Source: Chlorogloeopsis sp. ULAP01 (GTDB lineage: Bacteria; Cyanobacteriota; Cyanobacteriia; Cyanobacteriales; Nostocaceae). From it: DNA of 64,000 nt. The position numbers and the translations under genes were made by a program. The notes beneath the pieces are model-generated. The model was not told where the DNA came from, did not search any database, and saw nothing but the letters and a program-made list of their open reading frames with translations. Below, in pieces: positions 62,039 through 64,000 of this stretch (its first letter is position 1; each line of letters starts with the position of its first letter). The stretch covers positions 62,001 to 126,000 of the forward strand of contig NZ_JAUDRH010000016.1 in assembly GCF_030381805.1 (NCBI RefSeq). The letters are read 5' to 3'.

Positions 62039-64000
62039 ATGACTAATAGAATTGATGTCAACAAAAAAAATCGTAATTTCACACAAAATTCATTCACAGT
62101 TCCATCAGAAACTGTAACTGTATTACAACCGAGAAGTTATTCTCCATATTCTCCTATTCGTAGTGTAATTCTATGGGTAAAGCAGGCGAGCTTACGTACT
62201 AAAGCAACTGCTTTTGCTGTTGCTATCTCTACCCTACCAATATTAGGAATTGGAGCATTTACTTATTACTTAGTTAATCAATCTTTGACAAAAGAAATAA
62301 GTAAGATAAAACAAGCTAGTGCTATTGATTTATCGCACAATATTCAACAGTTCATGCTAGCACGAACTGGAGAAGTTCAGTTATTTGCCAGTCAAACTTT
62401 TCTTACTAACTCTAAGCAGAGAAATAATACAAATTTTCTAGATAAAGAAGCAAGGATAAACAATTGGAAAGAAATTTATCAGTTCTATGAAAGCATCGCA
62501 ATTTTAAAACTAGATGGAGAAGTATATTTACAAACCCAAGGACAATCAATTCCTAATCAAAAAAATCAAGAATATTTTCAAGCAATCCTCAAAACCAGCC
62601 AACCTTATATTAGTCAACCATTTACAACAAAAAATGCAGAACAGCCAAAAATACTGTTAGCTGTACCTGTGAAAGATAATGTCACAGATAAAACTATTTA
62701 TATTCTTCAGGTTGTGATACCTGTGCAATCTTTAGCACAAACACTCAACAAACTGCCGGGAATTCGAGATGAATATCATCTCATAGATGAGACTGGAAAG
62801 GTTTTTTTGGCAAAGAACAAGAGTGATGTTGGTAAAGATGCTCAAAAAGTAATTCCTAGTTGGGAGGAATTGCAAAATGCAAATCAGATATTAACACGCA
62901 TATTACCTGATAAAAAAGGCCATGCTGAAGACTTAACAACCTACGTTCCCTGGCAAACAACAGAAGGTTTACCAGACTTAAATTGGAGCTTAGTTTTAAG
63001 TACAGATAAAGCCATTGCTTTGGCAACTCAAAGACAAATATTGCTGATATTAACAATTGGCATCATCGTTACAGCTGTACTGGTAGGTGCGATCGCTGCG
63101 ATTTTAGCTACCCGTCTTACCCTACCGATTCAAAATGCAACGATGGTAGTAAAAAAACTGGCTAGAGGTAACTTTGATACTCGAATTACCGTTCGTGGTG
63201 AAGATGAGTTTGCGACTTTGGGAGCCAGTATTAACCGCATGGCAGATCAACTGCAAGACTTGTTAAACAAGCAAAAAGCAGAAGCTGAACGCTTAAAGTT
63301 GTTCACAAACATCTCTGCCACAATTCGTCAGTCACTCAATTGCGAAGATTTATTTAACATAACAGTTACAGAAGCTCGACAAGCACTAGGAGCGCATCGA
63401 GTTGTTGTCTATCACTTTAATGCTCACGGGCGCGGGCAAGTGGTAGCTGAGTCTGTTGCTCCAAGTTTGCCTGTGACTTTGGGAGACACGATTGAAGATG
63501 GCTCAATTGCCAGGCAGCTAATGGAAGCATACTCAATCGGTGGGGTGTTAGTTGCCAATAATATTTTTGAGATGGATTTTGCCCCTGAGTATCTCAAATT
63601 AATGGAACAATTGGAAGTCAAAGCGATTTTGGCAACACCAATTCTCAAAGATAATCAAATCTTTGGTTTCCTGATGGCTCATTACTGCTGGGCGCCTCAT
63701 GTTTGGCAACCCTTTGAAATTAATTTCTTAAGGCAGTTAGCAGTGCAAGTTGGGCTTGCTTTAGAAAGAGTGAGTTTACTAGAGGTGAGCCAGGCATTGA
63801 AAGACTTTGCCATTTACTTATCTGGAAATCTCAACAGCCAAGAAATCTACAGTTTAGCAGTTCAAGGAATCCGTAAAGCTTTAAAGGTGGATCGAGTTGT
63901 CATTTGTCAATTTGACGAGAAGTGGCAAGGCAATATTTTAGCCGAATCCGCAGTAGAGGGTTTACCTTGTGCTTTAGAAACAAAATTATCTGGTTTACAA
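62039..64000 (+). CDS. membrane chemoreceptor-like protein with HAMP and GAF domains (3' end beyond window)
   Basis: The frame is open for 654 codons to the window edge. It has a hydrophilic N-terminus, TM1 at about residues 56-79, a Cache-like external sensor, TM2 at ~333-357 (IGIIVTAVLVGAIAAIL), a HAMP domain (LARGNFDTRITVRGEDEF) and at least two GAF domains (from ~430 and ~600). The first GAF lacks a bilin Cys-His site. The order matches PixJ/HmpD-like methyl-accepting proteins, whose signalling domain would lie past the edge; a histidine kinase or other output is possible. It begins 147 bases after the PatA-like gene. Confidence 0.8.
   Translation, partial: MTNRIDVNKKNRNFTQNSFTVPSETVTVLQPRSYSPYSPIRSVILWVKQASLRTKATAFAVAISTLPILGIGAFTYYLVNQSLTKEISKIKQASAIDLSHNIQQFMLARTGEVQLFASQTFLTNSKQRNNTNFLDKEARINNWKEIYQFYESIAILKLDGEVYLQTQGQSIPNQKNQEYFQAILKTSQPYISQPFTTKNAEQPKILLAVPVKDNVTDKTIYILQVVIPVQSLAQTLNKLPGIRDEYHLIDETGKVFLAKNKSDVGKDAQKVIPSWEELQNANQILTRILPDKKGHAEDLTTYVPWQTTEGLPDLNWSLVLSTDKAIALATQRQILLILTIGIIVTAVLVGAIAAILATRLTLPIQNATMVVKKLARGNFDTRITVRGEDEFATLGASINRMADQLQDLLNKQKAEAERLKLFTNISATIRQSLNCEDLFNITVTEARQALGAHRVVVYHFNAHGRGQVVAESVAPSLPVTLGDTIEDGSIARQLMEAYSIGGVLVANNIFEMDFAPEYLKLMEQLEVKAILATPILKDNQIFGFLMAHYCWAPHVWQPFEINFLRQLAVQVGLALERVSLLEVSQALKDFAIYLSGNLNSQEIYSLAVQGIRKALKVDRVVICQFDEKWQGNILAESAVEGLPCALETKLSGLQ

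Noticed and set aside
63360..63780. First GAF domain of the chemoreceptor-like protein as a cyanobacteriochrome
   Set aside because: The bilin-binding Cys-His pair is not at the expected place; the 'AHYCWAPH' text belongs to the common non-binding GAF type.

Overview
The window is chromosomal DNA of a filamentous, probably heterocyst-forming cyanobacterium (Nostocales-like). The evidence is a pec-cpc operon that encodes phycoerythrocyanin as well as phycocyanin, an apcE-apcA-apcB-apcC core operon, the cyanobacterial atp1 operon order, a naturally split dnaE with an N-terminal intein half, an adjacent flavodiiron pair, and many GCGATCGC (HIP1-type) octamers and degenerate heptad repeats between genes. 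The species cannot be named from the sequence alone.

Layout. 1-2203: minus-strand run of an FHA-domain gene (cut by the window edge), a lipoprotein and a membrane protein. 2394-4770: an intact glycosyltransferase facing a decayed one that carries a frameshift and a nonsense codon. 4782-6880: an H-NOX haem sensor and its HNOBA-type histidine kinase. 7089-10379: a methyltransferase overlapping a haem-oxygenase-like diiron protein, with a divergent putative 2OG-Fe(II) oxygenase. 10506-15844: the phycobilisome core (apcC, apcB, apcA, apcE). 16232-18278: a ComB-family phosphatase and a methyltransferase. 18690-25056: ATP synthase atp1-atpI-atpH-atpG-atpF-atpD-atpA-atpC. 25267-25655: tmRNA. 26147-28973: a 5'-truncated dynamin-like pseudogene and an orphan cytosine-5 DNA methyltransferase. 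29277-32853: flavodiiron proteins Flv3 and Flv1. 33423-35184: a possible 57-residue gene and a membrane protein. 35464-38097: DnaE N-terminal half. 38099-40504: a Uma2-family protein and an unusual SPFH protein with three repeated modules. 41076-41321: three tRNA or tRNA-like genes, two with shortened anticodon loops. 41568-44007: a MerR regulator, a methyltransferase behind a textbook MerR-type promoter, and a DsbA-like protein. 44311-44728: a decayed CAP-domain gene. 44995-57522: the pecBACEF-cpcBACDEF-cpcG1-G2-G3(cpcL)-G4 rod gene set. 58193-59194: RluA-type pseudouridine synthase. 60791-64000: a PatA-like response regulator and the start of a chemoreceptor-like protein.

Together most of the window builds and powers the photosynthetic apparatus. 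ApcE with four linker repeats implies a five-cylinder core. Phycocyanin and phycoerythrocyanin rods, their lyases (CpcE/F, PecE/F) and four rod-core linkers are encoded in one direction. One linker, CpcL, ends in a membrane helix. Flv3/Flv1 would remove excess photosynthetic electrons as water. The remaining genes are sensory (H-NOX, PatA-like, chemoreceptor), stress-related (MerR, DsbA) or uncharacterised. I found no intact transposase, CRISPR array or prophage. The main non-genic theme is repeated DNA: inverted blocks of degenerate heptads in intergenic spacers, hairpin-rich elements and a short MITE-like element. Several repeats run into gene starts and produce false N-terminal extensions, which I trimmed for comB, flv1, cpcG2 and pecE.
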